Counted from the first letter of the stretch, positions 1-9,634 are shown. The stretch: 64,000 bases of DNA from Prevotella sp. (GCA_017428055.1 JAFRRN010000075.1:55501-119500), one strand, 5' to 3'. Numbers and translations are program-made. Notes: generated by a model not told the origin, from the letters alone.

Positions 1-88
1 CACTCCTCCTCTCCGTACACCCTGTGAAAGATACGCATAGCGTCATCCATGCCACCATGAAAAAGGTAAGCAAGCACCTGGCTCCCAT
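1..88 (-). CDS. Lipoprotein, N-terminal end only (cut by window edge)
   Basis: Reading the minus strand from the ATG at 88 gives a clear lipoprotein signal peptide, MGARCLLTFFMVAWMTLCVS followed by FTGC, and then the frame runs off the window. An upstream in-frame ATG at 118 would add ten polar residues and makes a poorer signal, so 88 is preferred. A -7 box in the matching direction lies at 190-197. Only about 29 residues are visible, so nothing can be said about function beyond export and lipid anchoring. Divergent from the gene at 263. Confidence 0.5.
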   Translation of the reverse strand, partial: MGARCLLTFFMVAWMTLCVSFTGCTERRS

Positions 89-189
89 GCCTGCAAATTG
101 CGCCTCATACGTTCCCATAACTACATTCCCTCGTTTGTTGCAAAGACATCAAAAACGATGATAATTAACATAAATAGTGAAAACTGGTG

Positions 190-217
190 CAAAAATACGA
201 AAAAAGTTGTAAATTTG
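190..217. promoter_or_regulatory. Divergent promoter pair (-7 boxes)
   Basis: CAAAAATA at 190-197 is a perfect minus-strand TANNTTTG -7 box and would start a transcript about 65 nt before the partial lipoprotein gene. TAAATTTG at 210-217 is the plus-strand equivalent, ahead of the gene at 263. No convincing -33 TTTG was found at the expected 19-21 bp for either. The two boxes are 20 bp apart, so the promoters overlap. Confidence 0.4.
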
Positions 218-262
218 TAGCGATTTAGCAAAAATAAGACATTTGACAGATAATCATTCAAG

Positions 263-1501
263 ATGAACGTTAAATTTAAGATGCCCAAGTTAGGCCACAA
301 CATGACGGCAAGGGGGATTGCACGGGAAATCATGATGACGACCGTCGCCACGACGATTTCCATCATCCTGACTTTCGGCACGGCCTACCAAGTGGAGAAG
401 TGGCAGAAGCGAAAAGCAGGGCGTGAGACCGCCATGATGGTCATCCACGACATCGACGATAACGTGAGGCAGCTACGTGAAGTCGCCAAGGACGAGGAAA
501 AGGGCTATGACCTGATACAGTATGCGCTGGAGCACATTGACGAACTCAACGACTTCCCCAATGACACGATTGAGGCCATCTACGTCTACCTGTCAGAGGG
601 CTACGGGTATGAGTTCAACGACTCTGAGGAAAAGATTTTCCATAGCAGCCAGGACTCTTGGAAGAATATCGACAACGCGCAGGTGATAGGCATCTTCGAG
701 GAATTCTTCCAAGAGCGCCATCAATACCAGACACAATTCAATAGCGAGCTTGTCTATAAGAAACCTATCTCGCGTGAGGAGGAATACGACTTCTACCTAG
801 CATCGCCAAGCAATTCCGTATACGATAAACTCATATCCCTTTTGAGCCAAAAGCTCAAGGGAAAGAAGACACAGCTCTACTTGGCGTATTCCATCTCAAG
901 GCAAAGGACATTCATCTCCATCGCCAACGACTGGCAACGTATGAGCGACCAGTGCAAGTTTGCCATGGGTATCACCGACGAGGAGCTGGCGGCTTATATC
1001 GAGAAGAAGAACCGCACGGGACGACCCATCAAGGAGAAAGAGCTCATCGACACTTGGGAGGAGGTCGCCTCGTCGGAGGACGCATGGGAAAGCATCGAGT
1101 TCAAGAAAGACCACACCTTCACCCACTTGAAAGGAAACAAGCAGTCCCTTGCCGTCTTCAAGGGGCAAATAGAGCACGTCTTGAACATGAAGGGCACATG
1201 GGCCGTCGTGGGCGACTCGCTCATCAGGGAATATGCCAAGGGCAGCTATTACACGCTTGACACGACCCATATCACCTACGAAGAGGCGTTGGCAGACTCC
1301 GTGCGGAATCTCATCGCCCGGTTTAAGGAGAAACTATCCCGATACAACGAGAGCAATAAGGACACCTCGACCATGGGGCGCAGGGCCAACGCGGCATTCA
1401 TCGACAGGTCGGGCAACAAGATAGAGATGAGCAAGACCAAGGTCAACGAGGACGGGAAAGAGGAGAAATACTCATCCTACATGGTACGCAAACGGAAATG
1501 A
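263..1501 (+). CDS. Hypothetical single-pass membrane protein
   Basis: 412 residues. I do not recognise the family. One membrane-spanning stretch lies near residues 24-42 (MMTTVATTISIILTFG region), followed by basic residues (KWQKRK), then a charged, mainly helical remainder with no recognisable catalytic motif. The topology suggests a short cytoplasmic N-terminus and either a large periplasmic or cytoplasmic domain; the positive residues after the helix favour a cytoplasmic C-terminal part. It is followed after 21 bp by the MATE pump gene in the same direction and may be cotranscribed, but no functional link is apparent. The start at 263 keeps the whole membrane segment and follows the -7 box at 210-217. 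Confidence 0.6.
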   Translation: MNVKFKMPKLGHNMTARGIAREIMMTTVATTISIILTFGTAYQVEKWQKRKAGRETAMMVIHDIDDNVRQLREVAKDEEKGYDLIQYALEHIDELNDFPNDTIEAIYVYLSEGYGYEFNDSEEKIFHSSQDSWKNIDNAQVIGIFEEFFQERHQYQTQFNSELVYKKPISREEEYDFYLASPSNSVYDKLISLLSQKLKGKKTQLYLAYSISRQRTFISIANDWQRMSDQCKFAMGITDEELAAYIEKKNRTGRPIKEKELIDTWEEVASSEDAWESIEFKKDHTFTHLKGNKQSLAVFKGQIEHVLNMKGTWAVVGDSLIREYAKGSYYTLDTTHITYEEALADSVRNLIARFKEKLSRYNESNKDTSTMGRRANAAFIDRSGNKIEMSKTKVNEDGKEEKYSSYMVRKRK

Positions 1502-1522
1502 TAAAGGCTTGGCGGAGAGACT

Positions 1523-2908
1523 ATGGACAATAAGAAAGCGACATTGGAGTTAGGGACGAAGCCCGTGGGGCGGCTCTTGGCGCAATACGCCATGCCCGCC
1601 ATCGTGGCGATGGTCGCCAGCTCCTTGTACAACATGGTGGACTCCATCTTCATCGGGCAAGGCGTGGGACCGATGGCCATATCCGGCCTTGCCATCACCT
1701 TCCCCTTCATGAACCTGAGCGGAGCCATCGGCGCGGGCATCGGCGTGGGAGCCAGTACATACCTCTCCGTGAAGTTGGGGCAGCGCGACTATGCCACCGC
1801 CCAAAAGATATTGGGCAACTCCGTGGTGCTAAAAGTCATCACGGGCATCATCTTCGGTGCGTTGTGCCTCATCTTCCTCGACCCAATCCTCTGTTTCTTC
1901 GGCGCGACGGAGAACACCATCCCCTACGCCCGCGACTACATGGTGGTGATATTGCTGGGCAACGTGTTTACGCACCTCTATTTCGGGATGAATGCCCTGC
2001 TACGGGCAGCGTCGAAGCCACGCCACGCCATGTACGCCACTATCTTCACCGTCTTATTGAACACCGCCCTCGACCCCCTTTTCATCTACACCTTCAAGAT
2101 GGGAATACAAGGAGCAGCCATTGCCACCATCCTCTCACAAACGACAGCCCTGTGCTGGCAGGTGTGGCTCTTTAGCAACCCCAACGAATTGCTTCACTTC
2201 AAGCGTGGCATATACAAACTGGACGGCAACATCATCAAGAACATCCTCGCCATCGGCATCTCGCCCTTCTCTATGAACGCCTGCGCGTGTATCATCGTGA
2301 TCTTCATCAATACGGCACTGGTGCAATATGGCGGCGACCTCGCCGTGGGGGCTTACGGCATCGCCAACCGTATCGGCTTCCTTTTCTTCATGGTCGTCAT
2401 GGGCATCAACCAAGGGATGCAGCCCATAGCGGGATATAACTACGGTGCCTTGCAATTCGACCGTATGCTGAAGGTGTTGAAATACTCCATGGTCGCTGCT
2501 ACCGCCATCATGGTGGTGGGCTGGGCGGTGGGCGAGTTTGCCCCCTACCCTTGCGCTCGCCTGTTTACAAAAGACCAGGAACTCATCGACATCGCTATCC
2601 GAGGCATCCGTCTCAACATGCTGGCTTTTCCTTTGATAGGGTCGCAAGCGGTCATCACCAATTTTTTCCAAAGCATTGGCAAGGCGAAGATCAGCATGTT
2701 CCTGTCATTGTCGCGGCAGATGATTTTCTTGTTGCCCTTGCTCATCGCCCTCCCACCCATCTTAGGAGTAGACGGCGTGTGGGTGGCATTGCCCGCCTCT
2801 GACACCATCGCCTTTATCGTCACATGGACTATCATGATAAGATATATGAAGAAGTTTAAATTGCAACACCAAGAATTGACAGATGCAAGACAAGAAGATC
2901 ATCATTAA
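1523..2908 (+). CDS. MATE family efflux transporter
   Basis: 461 residues with about 12 hydrophobic helices arranged as two repeats, typical MATE length. Conserved features are visible: the N-terminal PVGRLLAQYAMPAIVAMVAS segment, NMVDSIFIGQGVG, and in the second half YNYGA following GINQGMQPIAG. MATE proteins exchange Na+ or H+ for cationic drugs or metabolites across the inner membrane; the substrate here cannot be inferred. The 3' end overlaps the next gene (2883) by 26 bp, so translation of the two is probably coupled. Many Bacteroidales carry several such pumps. Confidence 0.9.
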   Translation: MDNKKATLELGTKPVGRLLAQYAMPAIVAMVASSLYNMVDSIFIGQGVGPMAISGLAITFPFMNLSGAIGAGIGVGASTYLSVKLGQRDYATAQKILGNSVVLKVITGIIFGALCLIFLDPILCFFGATENTIPYARDYMVVILLGNVFTHLYFGMNALLRAASKPRHAMYATIFTVLLNTALDPLFIYTFKMGIQGAAIATILSQTTALCWQVWLFSNPNELLHFKRGIYKLDGNIIKNILAIGISPFSMNACACIIVIFINTALVQYGGDLAVGAYGIANRIGFLFFMVVMGINQGMQPIAGYNYGALQFDRMLKVLKYSMVAATAIMVVGWAVGEFAPYPCARLFTKDQELIDIAIRGIRLNMLAFPLIGSQAVITNFFQSIGKAKISMFLSLSRQMIFLLPLLIALPPILGVDGVWVALPASDTIAFIVTWTIMIRYMKKFKLQHQELTDARQEDHH

Positions 2909-3512
2909 CGTCGGACGGCAACTGGGTAGTGGCGGGCGTTATATCGCCAAAATGCTGGCAGACGACTTCAAATACCAGCTCTACGACAAGGAGATATTAA
3001 ACCTTGCCGCGAAGGAAAGTGGGTTCTCGGAGGCTTTCTTTGAGCAGAACGATGAGCAAAAGGGGTTTTTCAAGTCCTTGTTCCACCTACATGCGCCGCA
3101 TGTCTCCGACAACAACTTCTACAATAGCCGCTTCTCACAAGAGAGCCTGTTCCAGTTCCAGAGTGATGCCATACGCAAGGCGGCATCAGGCGGGGGCTGT
3201 GTGTTCATCGGCAGATGTGCCGATTACGTGTTGCGCGACTATGCCAATGTCGTCAATGTCTTCATTACGGCCAACATGGACGAGCGCATCAAGGCTGTAC
3301 GTGAGCGGCACCAATGCGACGAGGAGACGGCCCGCAAGATCATCAACAACAAGGAGAACGCCCGCTCCTCCTATTATAATTATTATACGGGAAAGAAATG
3401 GGGGAATGCCGAGAGCTATGACATCTGCGTCAACACCTCCCTCCTGGGGCTGGAAGAGACGGCGAGATTCCTCAAGACGTTTATCATCAAACGTTTCAAG
3501 ATGGATGAGTGA
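2883..3512 (+). CDS. Cytidylate kinase-like protein
   Basis: 209 residues of the P-loop cytidylate-kinase-like family (the Cytidylate_kin2 group, shorter and more divergent than Cmk). The P-loop region reads GRQLGSGG at residues 11-18. An AMP/CMP-binding-like segment FIGRCADYVL lies near the middle, and a lid-like RERHQCDEETARKI follows. Family members are presumed small-molecule kinases, but a substrate has rarely been shown, so nucleotide specificity is unproved. The ATG at 2883 lies inside the MATE gene in another frame. The overlap suggests translational coupling rather than a shared pathway. Confidence 0.82.
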   Translation: MQDKKIIINVGRQLGSGGRYIAKMLADDFKYQLYDKEILNLAAKESGFSEAFFEQNDEQKGFFKSLFHLHAPHVSDNNFYNSRFSQESLFQFQSDAIRKAASGGGCVFIGRCADYVLRDYANVVNVFITANMDERIKAVRERHQCDEETARKIINNKENARSSYYNYYTGKKWGNAESYDICVNTSLLGLEETARFLKTFIIKRFKMDE

Positions 3513-3559
3513 GGGTCTCGTCTCGCCCCATGGATCATGAAGAATAGTCATCGTGGATT

Positions 3560-4066
3560 ATGAGAAAAATAGGAATCATCAGCGACACCCATTCATTTTG
3601 GGACGACAAATATTACGAATACTTCGAGCCATGCGACGAAATATGGCACGCGGGAGACATCGGAAGCATGGAGGTAGCTAACAAGTTGGCAACGTTCAGG
3701 ACATTGAGAGCCGTATGTGGCAATTGCGACGGTGGCGACCTACGCCTGCTCTTCCCTGGGAAGTTGCGATGGAAATGCGAGGATGTAGACGTACTGATGA
3801 CACACATCGGCGGCTATCCGGGCAATTACGACCCGCGTATCAGGGGGCAAATCTATGCCAATCCCCCACAATTGTTCGTATGCGGGCATTCCCACATCCT
3901 CAAAGTACAATTCGACAAGACGCTCAACATCCTACATATCAACCCCGGGGCGGCAGGCCTACAAGGCTGGCACCAAGAGCGCACGCTGGTAAGGTTGACG
4001 ATTGAGGGCAATAAATTCACCGATTGTGAAGTTATTACATTAGGAACATCAACAAATAAAATTTAA
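3560..4066 (+). CDS. YfcE/MJ0936-type metallophosphoesterase
   Basis: 168 residues, the usual size of small calcineurin-like phosphodiesterases. All metal-binding motifs are present: DTH (D9, H11), GD (residues 32-33), GNCD (54-57), H82 in THIGG, and GHSH (109-112). Members hydrolyse phosphodiesters in vitro with Mn2+ or Ni2+; the physiological substrate is unknown. It lies 47 bp after the cytidylate-kinase-like gene and 4 bp before rfbB, so it is part of a same-strand run extending to 9613. Confidence 0.9.
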   Translation: MRKIGIISDTHSFWDDKYYEYFEPCDEIWHAGDIGSMEVANKLATFRTLRAVCGNCDGGDLRLLFPGKLRWKCEDVDVLMTHIGGYPGNYDPRIRGQIYANPPQLFVCGHSHILKVQFDKTLNILHINPGAAGLQGWHQERTLVRLTIEGNKFTDCEVITLGTSTNKI

Positions 4067-4070
4067 TAAA

Positions 4071-5231
4071 ATGAAATCAATCATGAAAACGTATTTAGTA
4101 ACAGGTGCCGCAGGATTCATCGGCGCAAATTTCATCAAGTATCTGCTTGACAAGAAATACAAAGACGAAGACATCAAAGTCATCATACTCGACGCATTGA
4201 CATACGCTGGCAACCTCGGCACCATCAAGGACGACATCGACGGGAAACGTTGTGTCTTTGTCAAAGGAGACATCCGCGACCGTGAGTTGGCTGACAAGCT
4301 CTTTTCTGAGAATGACATCGACTATGTGGTAAACTTTGCCGCAGAGAGCCATGTAGACCGTTCGATTGAAGACCCGCAATTGTTCCTTTCCGTGAATATC
4401 CTCGGCACACAAAACTTGTTAGATGCTGCTCGCAATGCATGGGTAACAGGCAAAGGCGAAGACGGTTACCCTACATGGAAAGAGGGAAAACGTTTCCATC
4501 AAGTGGCAACCGATGAAGTTTATGGTTCGTTAGGTGCAGAAGGATTCTTTACGGAGGAAACTCCACTTTGTCCTCATAGTCCTTATAGTGCTTCTAAAAC
4601 GGCAGCTGATATGATCGTGATGGCTTACCACGACACGTATCACATGCCTGTAACCATTACTCGTTGTTCTAACAACTATGGCCCATATCATTTCCCGGAG
4701 AAACTAATCCCATTAATCATCAATAACATTCTCTCTGGCAAGAAGTTGCCCGTATATGGTAAAGGCGAAAATGTGCGCGATTGGCTATATGTGGAAGATC
4801 ATTGCAAAGCCATTGATTTAGTGGTAAGAGAAGGCAAAGACGGAGAGGTTTACAATGTGGGAGGCCATAACGAGATGAAGAACATCGACATCGTGAAACT
4901 CACTATCAAGACCATCCACGACATGATGGAGAATAACAAGGAGTTGCGTAAGGTGTTGAAGAAACAAGAGTTGGACGAGAACGGCGAAATACGCATTGAC
5001 TGGATCAATGATGACTTGATTACGTTTGTAACCGACCGCCTCGGCCATGACCTCCGTTATGCCATCGACCCGACGAAGATCAAGAATGAATTGGGTTGGT
5101 ATCCCGAAACCATGTTTGCCCAAGGCATCGTCAAAACCATCAAGTGGAATCTGGAAAACCAAGACTGGATAGCCGAGGTGACCAGTGGCGACTACCAGAA
5201 ATACTACGAGCAAATGTACGGCAACAGGTGA
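4071..5231 (+). CDS. rfbB: dTDP-glucose 4,6-dehydratase
   Basis: 386 residues, a short-chain dehydrogenase with the NAD-binding loop GAAGFIG at 12-18, TDEVYG at 147-152 and the catalytic pair Y172/K176 (YSASK). It converts dTDP-glucose to dTDP-4-keto-6-deoxyglucose, the committed step to dTDP-rhamnose and related sugars. Unusually, no rfbA, rfbC or rfbD neighbour is visible, and the polysaccharide operon lies 20 kb away. Two in-frame ATGs (4071 and 4083) are possible starts. The stop overlaps the next start by one base (TGATG), indicating tight coupling with the GNAT-like gene. Confidence 0.93.
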   Translation: MKSIMKTYLVTGAAGFIGANFIKYLLDKKYKDEDIKVIILDALTYAGNLGTIKDDIDGKRCVFVKGDIRDRELADKLFSENDIDYVVNFAAESHVDRSIEDPQLFLSVNILGTQNLLDAARNAWVTGKGEDGYPTWKEGKRFHQVATDEVYGSLGAEGFFTEETPLCPHSPYSASKTAADMIVMAYHDTYHMPVTITRCSNNYGPYHFPEKLIPLIINNILSGKKLPVYGKGENVRDWLYVEDHCKAIDLVVREGKDGEVYNVGGHNEMKNIDIVKLTIKTIHDMMENNKELRKVLKKQELDENGEIRIDWINDDLITFVTDRLGHDLRYAIDPTKIKNELGWYPETMFAQGIVKTIKWNLENQDWIAEVTSGDYQKYYEQMYGNR

Positions 5232-6184
5232 TGTTTGACATCAGGCGATACATACCCGACATAGCTGACGAGTGGAATCAGTTTGTGGCACGGTCGAAGA
5301 ATGGCACGTTCCTCTTCGACCGCCGCTACATGGATTACCACCAAGACAGGTTTGCCGACCACTCCATCGCCTTTTACTTAAACGGACACATCTACGCAAT
5401 CCTGCCCGCTCATCTGAAAGGGCAAACACTCTATTCACACCAAGGACTCACCTATGGCGGACTGGTCATGGATGAGCAGTGTACGGGAGGGAGGATTTGC
5501 CAGCTTTTCAAGGAACTCAACACATTCCTCTACCAACAACGCATCGAGAAGGTCGTCTATAAGGCTATTCCCTCCATCTACCACGTGATACCTTCCGAGG
5601 AAGACCTATATGCTTTGAGCGTGTGTTGCAAGGCGAGGCTCGTGTCGCGCGACCTCTCCTCGACCATCGACCTCGACCATCCCGTCAAGTTTCCCGAATC
5701 GCGAAAGGCGGGTATCAGGAAGGCGAAGGCTCATGGCTTGACCATCCGCGAGAGCGACGATGTGGGAACTTTCTGGGAGATACTCCATGCTAACCTTGCC
5801 GAGAGATATGGGGTGGCTCCCGTCCACACCAAGGAAGAAATCCAATTGCTCCATTCCCGCTTTCCCGAAAACATCAAGCTCTATATGGCATTCGACCATA
5901 AAGAGCCACTGGGAGGAACCATCCTTTACATGACGAAACAAGTAGCACACGTGCAATATATCTCTGCCAACCGACAAGGGAAGGAATGGGGGGCGATAGA
6001 CCTCTTGTTCGATGAGTTGCTTCACCGTCCAAACGAGGGCATCAGGTATTTTGACTTCGGCAAGTCTACCACTCATGACCACACCCAACTCAACCTCCAG
6101 TTGCTTTTCCAGAAAGAGGGGTTCGGTGGAAGAGGCCTCTGTTACGATACGTATGAATGGAATACAAATGACATATTAACATGA
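5231..6184 (+). CDS. FemAB/GNAT-like acyltransferase
   Basis: 317 residues. The start is the ATG at 5231, sharing a base with the rfbB stop; a longer open frame upstream only shadows rfbB. The C-terminal half (KAGIRKAKAHGLTIRE, then ISANRQGKEWGAIDLLFDE and FDFGKST) resembles the Acetyltransf_6/FemAB-like fold, which moves acyl or aminoacyl groups onto cell-envelope sugars or peptides. The acceptor here is unknown. Coupling to a sugar-nucleotide dehydratase suggests N-acylation of a deoxy-amino sugar or envelope precursor, but that is inference. A 4-bp ATGA overlap joins it to the following membrane-protein gene. Confidence 0.68.
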   Translation: MFDIRRYIPDIADEWNQFVARSKNGTFLFDRRYMDYHQDRFADHSIAFYLNGHIYAILPAHLKGQTLYSHQGLTYGGLVMDEQCTGGRICQLFKELNTFLYQQRIEKVVYKAIPSIYHVIPSEEDLYALSVCCKARLVSRDLSSTIDLDHPVKFPESRKAGIRKAKAHGLTIRESDDVGTFWEILHANLAERYGVAPVHTKEEIQLLHSRFPENIKLYMAFDHKEPLGGTILYMTKQVAHVQYISANRQGKEWGAIDLLFDELLHRPNEGIRYFDFGKSTTHDHTQLNLQLLFQKEGFGGRGLCYDTYEWNTNDILT

Positions 6185-8079
6185 AGATAAACAATAACAA
6201 AAAAAAGAAGACAAGCCCAAAAGAGCAGAAAGTGCGAGTGGCAAAGACCATCAAGGATTCTGCCCTGCTACTCCCTGCCATCCTGCTGCCCCTTGTCGCC
6301 TTGGCGGCTCTGTGGGTCGTCATGGTCACCTATGAGTCCACCCTCCTGTTTAGGGTGCAAGAGTTTAACATGTTCCTTTACACGCCATTGTTCTTCAAGC
6401 AATGTATGGTGGCATCGGGCGGGTTTCTGGTGTGGCTCGGCTCATACTTCACACAGTATTTCTACCATCCCTGGATAGGGGCGACATTCCTCTGCCTATG
6501 GTGGGCATTGCTGATGTGGCTTGCCAAAAAGGCTTTCAACATCCCCAACAGATGGGTCGTCACCTTGCTCATACCCGTCGCCTTGCTGGCAATAGCCGAT
6601 TTCCAGATTGGCTATTGGCTGTTCTACCTCAAGGCACGGGGGTACTACTTCACCGCCACCATTGGCATGACCATCGTCATGGCGTTGATATGGGCATATA
6701 GGAGTATACCTCCCAAGTTCTTCATGAACACATTATTTATTATTATATCCACCATCATCACCTATCCCCTTTTCGGTTTTTATGGGCTGCTTGCCACATT
6801 GGGCATGGCTATCATTACGTGGAGGTTGGAGGGAATGACCATCGGGCAACGTTCCATCAACACATTGGTGGCATTGTTAGCCATCGTGGCAATCCCCTTG
6901 GTATGCTACCGTATGTTGTATCATGAAACCAACATCGTGAACATCTACTGGACGGCGTTGCCCCTCTTCCGCATCGACAAGGATTATTACTCGTATTACA
7001 TCCCCTTCTACCTACTCGCGGCATTCACGGCCATAGCAGCCCTGTTATACAAGAAACACAGGCAAACAGACGTGAAGCGGGTTCATTTGTGGGTTGCCAT
7101 ACAGACATTGGCGTTGGTTGCCCTCGTTTTCGCCACTTACTATTTCTGGTATAAGGACAAAAACTTCCACACGGAGTTGGAAATCAACCGTTGCGTGGAG
7201 AATGTCGACTGGGATGGAGTGTTAGACATAGCCCGCGACTGGGAAGATCCCACCCGAATGATGTGGATGATGAAAAACCTGGCACTCTTCCGCGAGGGAA
7301 GGCAAGGCGACGAGATGTATCGTTACAAGAACGGGGACAAGCGTTGCGAGGCACCGTTCATGGTGCGCCTGACGCAAACGGGCGGCAAGTTGCTCTACCT
7401 ACACTACGGGCAGACCAACTTCTGTTACCGTTGGTGTTTAGAAGACGGCGTGGAATATGGCTGGCGCGTGGAATACTATAAGTTCATGCTCAAGTGTTCG
7501 TTGCTCAACAATGAGATGGTCGTTGCGCAAAAATACATTGACATCCTCAAGAAAACGAAGTATTACGCCAAATGGGCTGAGCAATATGAGCCATACACCA
7601 AGAACGCCGAACTCATCAAAAAAGACAAAGAACTGGGCCCGATACTTCCCATGCTGGGACAAAGAGACGTGTTGACCAGCGACAACACGCTGATAGAAAT
7701 CTACTTACTCAACCTCTTTGCCAACGACGACAGTAACGACCCTGTCTATCAGGAACAGACGCTGCTCGCCGCCTTGCAGATGAAAGACATCGGTATGTTT
7801 TGGCCGCGCTTCTTCCATTATGCCACTATACATGAAGGCAAGCCCATGCCCAAGCATTACCAAGAGGCAGCCTATCTTTATGGGCATCTCGAAAACAACA
7901 TCGACATCAGCAAGATGCCATTCGACAAGGATGTCGTTGACACATACAACGACTTCATGGCCACCGCCCAATCGTATGCAGGCATGACCGAAGAGCAGAT
8001 GAAACCCTACATGTACGACCGTTTCGGCGGCACGTTCTATTTTGAGTATTTCTTCACACGCAACCAAAAATCCTATTGA
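6181..8079 (+). CDS. DUF6057-like polytopic membrane protein
   Basis: 632 residues. After a lysine-rich N-terminus (KINNNKKKKT) there are roughly nine or ten hydrophobic helices up to about residue 320. A soluble C-terminal half follows, rich in aromatic and helical segments (WMMKNLALFREGR, CRWCLEDGVEYGW-like) that resembles TPR-like repeats. I recall Bacteroidales proteins of this layout under the name DUF6057; no activity is known to me. The ATG overlaps the upstream stop by 4 bp. The next gene, an exported propeller-like lipoprotein, starts 4 bp after the stop, so the two probably work together at the envelope. Confidence 0.7.
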   Translation: MKINNNKKKKTSPKEQKVRVAKTIKDSALLLPAILLPLVALAALWVVMVTYESTLLFRVQEFNMFLYTPLFFKQCMVASGGFLVWLGSYFTQYFYHPWIGATFLCLWWALLMWLAKKAFNIPNRWVVTLLIPVALLAIADFQIGYWLFYLKARGYYFTATIGMTIVMALIWAYRSIPPKFFMNTLFIIISTIITYPLFGFYGLLATLGMAIITWRLEGMTIGQRSINTLVALLAIVAIPLVCYRMLYHETNIVNIYWTALPLFRIDKDYYSYYIPFYLLAAFTAIAALLYKKHRQTDVKRVHLWVAIQTLALVALVFATYYFWYKDKNFHTELEINRCVENVDWDGVLDIARDWEDPTRMMWMMKNLALFREGRQGDEMYRYKNGDKRCEAPFMVRLTQTGGKLLYLHYGQTNFCYRWCLEDGVEYGWRVEYYKFMLKCSLLNNEMVVAQKYIDILKKTKYYAKWAEQYEPYTKNAELIKKDKELGPILPMLGQRDVLTSDNTLIEIYLLNLFANDDSNDPVYQEQTLLAALQMKDIGMFWPRFFHYATIHEGKPMPKHYQEAAYLYGHLENNIDISKMPFDKDVVDTYNDFMATAQSYAGMTEEQMKPYMYDRFGGTFYFEYFFTRNQKSY

Positions 8080-8083
8080 CACC

Positions 8084-9613
8084 ATGAAAAGAAAGACAAC
8101 ATATATCTACCTGACATTCCTCGCCTCCATACTCCTCACGGCATGTAGGCAGACAAGCGTGCCCGCGCAATTCACGGAGAGCCATAAGCAAGCACCCATC
8201 TACCCCAACTACCACGGGGTGACCATACCAATCAACATCGCACCGCTGACATTCGAGTTGCAACAATCAAAGATGCCTGGCACGGTGAAAGACATGGTGA
8301 CACGGTTCTCTTGCGACGGGAACGACATCGTTTGTGGCGGCATGAAGGCGCAACCCGACATCGACGAGTGGAAGGAATTGACGGCAAATGCCAAGGGCAA
8401 GGCCATCGACGTGGAGGTGTATTGGCAAGATGAAAACGACTCCTGGACACGATTCGAGCCTTTCAAGATCTTTGTGTCGCCCGATTCCATCGACCCGTAT
8501 ATCAGCTATCGACTCATTTCACCATCATACGTGACTTACGAGGAGCTGACCATCAACCAACGGTGCCTCGAAAACTATGACGAGAGTGTCATCTACGACA
8601 ACATGCTTGTGGGAGACGAGGTGAACGGACAATGCATCAACTGCCACAATTACCAGATGTACAACCCGCAACGGTTGCAATTCCACGCCCGGCAGAAAAA
8701 TGGCGGCACCATCATCACGTATGACGGGAAAGCCAAAAAGGTGAATATGGCAAACGATTCCATCCTCTCCGCCGGCGTCTATCCATCATGGCACCCTTGG
8801 CTGAAACTGATTGTGTACTCGACGAACAAGACGATGCAGAGCTTCCATACTCGTGACGTGAACAAGATAGAGGTGCTTGACTCGGAGAGTGACCTCATTG
8901 TATATGACATCGACCGCAACGAGGTGATGAACATAGAGAACAACCCCAAGGAATTTGAGATATTCCCATTCTGGGCTCCCGACGGGAAAGCACTCTATTT
9001 TTGTAGCGCACATTTTGAATATGAAAACGACACGGTGTCTACAGGAGAGGCCATCCGGCGTTCCTATGAAATCAAATACAGCATCTACCGCAAGAGTTTC
9101 GACCCCGAGACACGAGAGTTTGGTCCCAAGGAAATGGTGTTCGACGCGGCAGCGATGTCAAAGAGCGCCACGCTCCCACGCATCTCGCCCAACGGCAAAT
9201 ACCTCCTCTTCACGCTCGGAGGATGGGGATGCTTCCACATCTGGCACAGGGATGCCGACCTCTGGATGATGGACCTGACGACAATGGAGGCACGGCCGCT
9301 CAACGAATGCAACTCCACCAACGTGGAGAGTTACCACTCCTGGTCGAGCAATGGCAAGTGGATCATCTTCTCGTCACGGCGCACCGATGGCGTGTACACA
9401 CGCCCATTCATCGCGCATATCGACGCGAATGGCAAGGGAACCAAGCCCTTCGAGCTGCCCAGCGCAGACCCGGACTACCATCGCCAGCTCATGAAAAGCT
9501 ACAACATTCCCGAATTTATGAAAGGCCCCGTGGCATTCAATCCCCACGATTTCGCCGACATATTGAAGACAGATGTACCTCCTGTGAAGTACGTCAACCA
9601 TCTTAGCAAGTAA
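8084..9613 (+). CDS. Lipoprotein with TolB-like propeller and a CxxCH motif
   Basis: 509 residues from the ATG at 8084; 14 extra in-frame codons upstream overlap the previous gene and precede the signal peptide. The signal ends in LLTAC (Cys21), so it is a lipoprotein. A heme-c type motif CINCH lies at 184-188. From about residue 240 there are WD40/TolB-like blade motifs (GVYPSWHPW, FPFWAPDGKALYF, PRISPNGKYLLF, YHSWSSNGKWIIFSSRR). Such proteins are known from Bacteroidales next to DUF6057-like genes, with no assigned function that I know. Whether heme is really attached is open; no cytochrome c maturation genes are near. Confidence 0.75.
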   Translation: MKRKTTYIYLTFLASILLTACRQTSVPAQFTESHKQAPIYPNYHGVTIPINIAPLTFELQQSKMPGTVKDMVTRFSCDGNDIVCGGMKAQPDIDEWKELTANAKGKAIDVEVYWQDENDSWTRFEPFKIFVSPDSIDPYISYRLISPSYVTYEELTINQRCLENYDESVIYDNMLVGDEVNGQCINCHNYQMYNPQRLQFHARQKNGGTIITYDGKAKKVNMANDSILSAGVYPSWHPWLKLIVYSTNKTMQSFHTRDVNKIEVLDSESDLIVYDIDRNEVMNIENNPKEFEIFPFWAPDGKALYFCSAHFEYENDTVSTGEAIRRSYEIKYSIYRKSFDPETREFGPKEMVFDAAAMSKSATLPRISPNGKYLLFTLGGWGCFHIWHRDADLWMMDLTTMEARPLNECNSTNVESYHSWSSNGKWIIFSSRRTDGVYTRPFIAHIDANGKGTKPFELPSADPDYHRQLMKSYNIPEFMKGPVAFNPHDFADILKTDVPPVKYVNHLSK

Positions 9614-9634
9614 CGATTACATGGATGATCGCCA

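Noticed and set aside
2135-2671. 178-residue minus-strand open frame inside the MATE gene
   Set aside because: Shadow of the coding strand with His/Asp-rich composition and no domain. The same applies to the frames at 41293-41799, 41907-42668 and 46474-47274.
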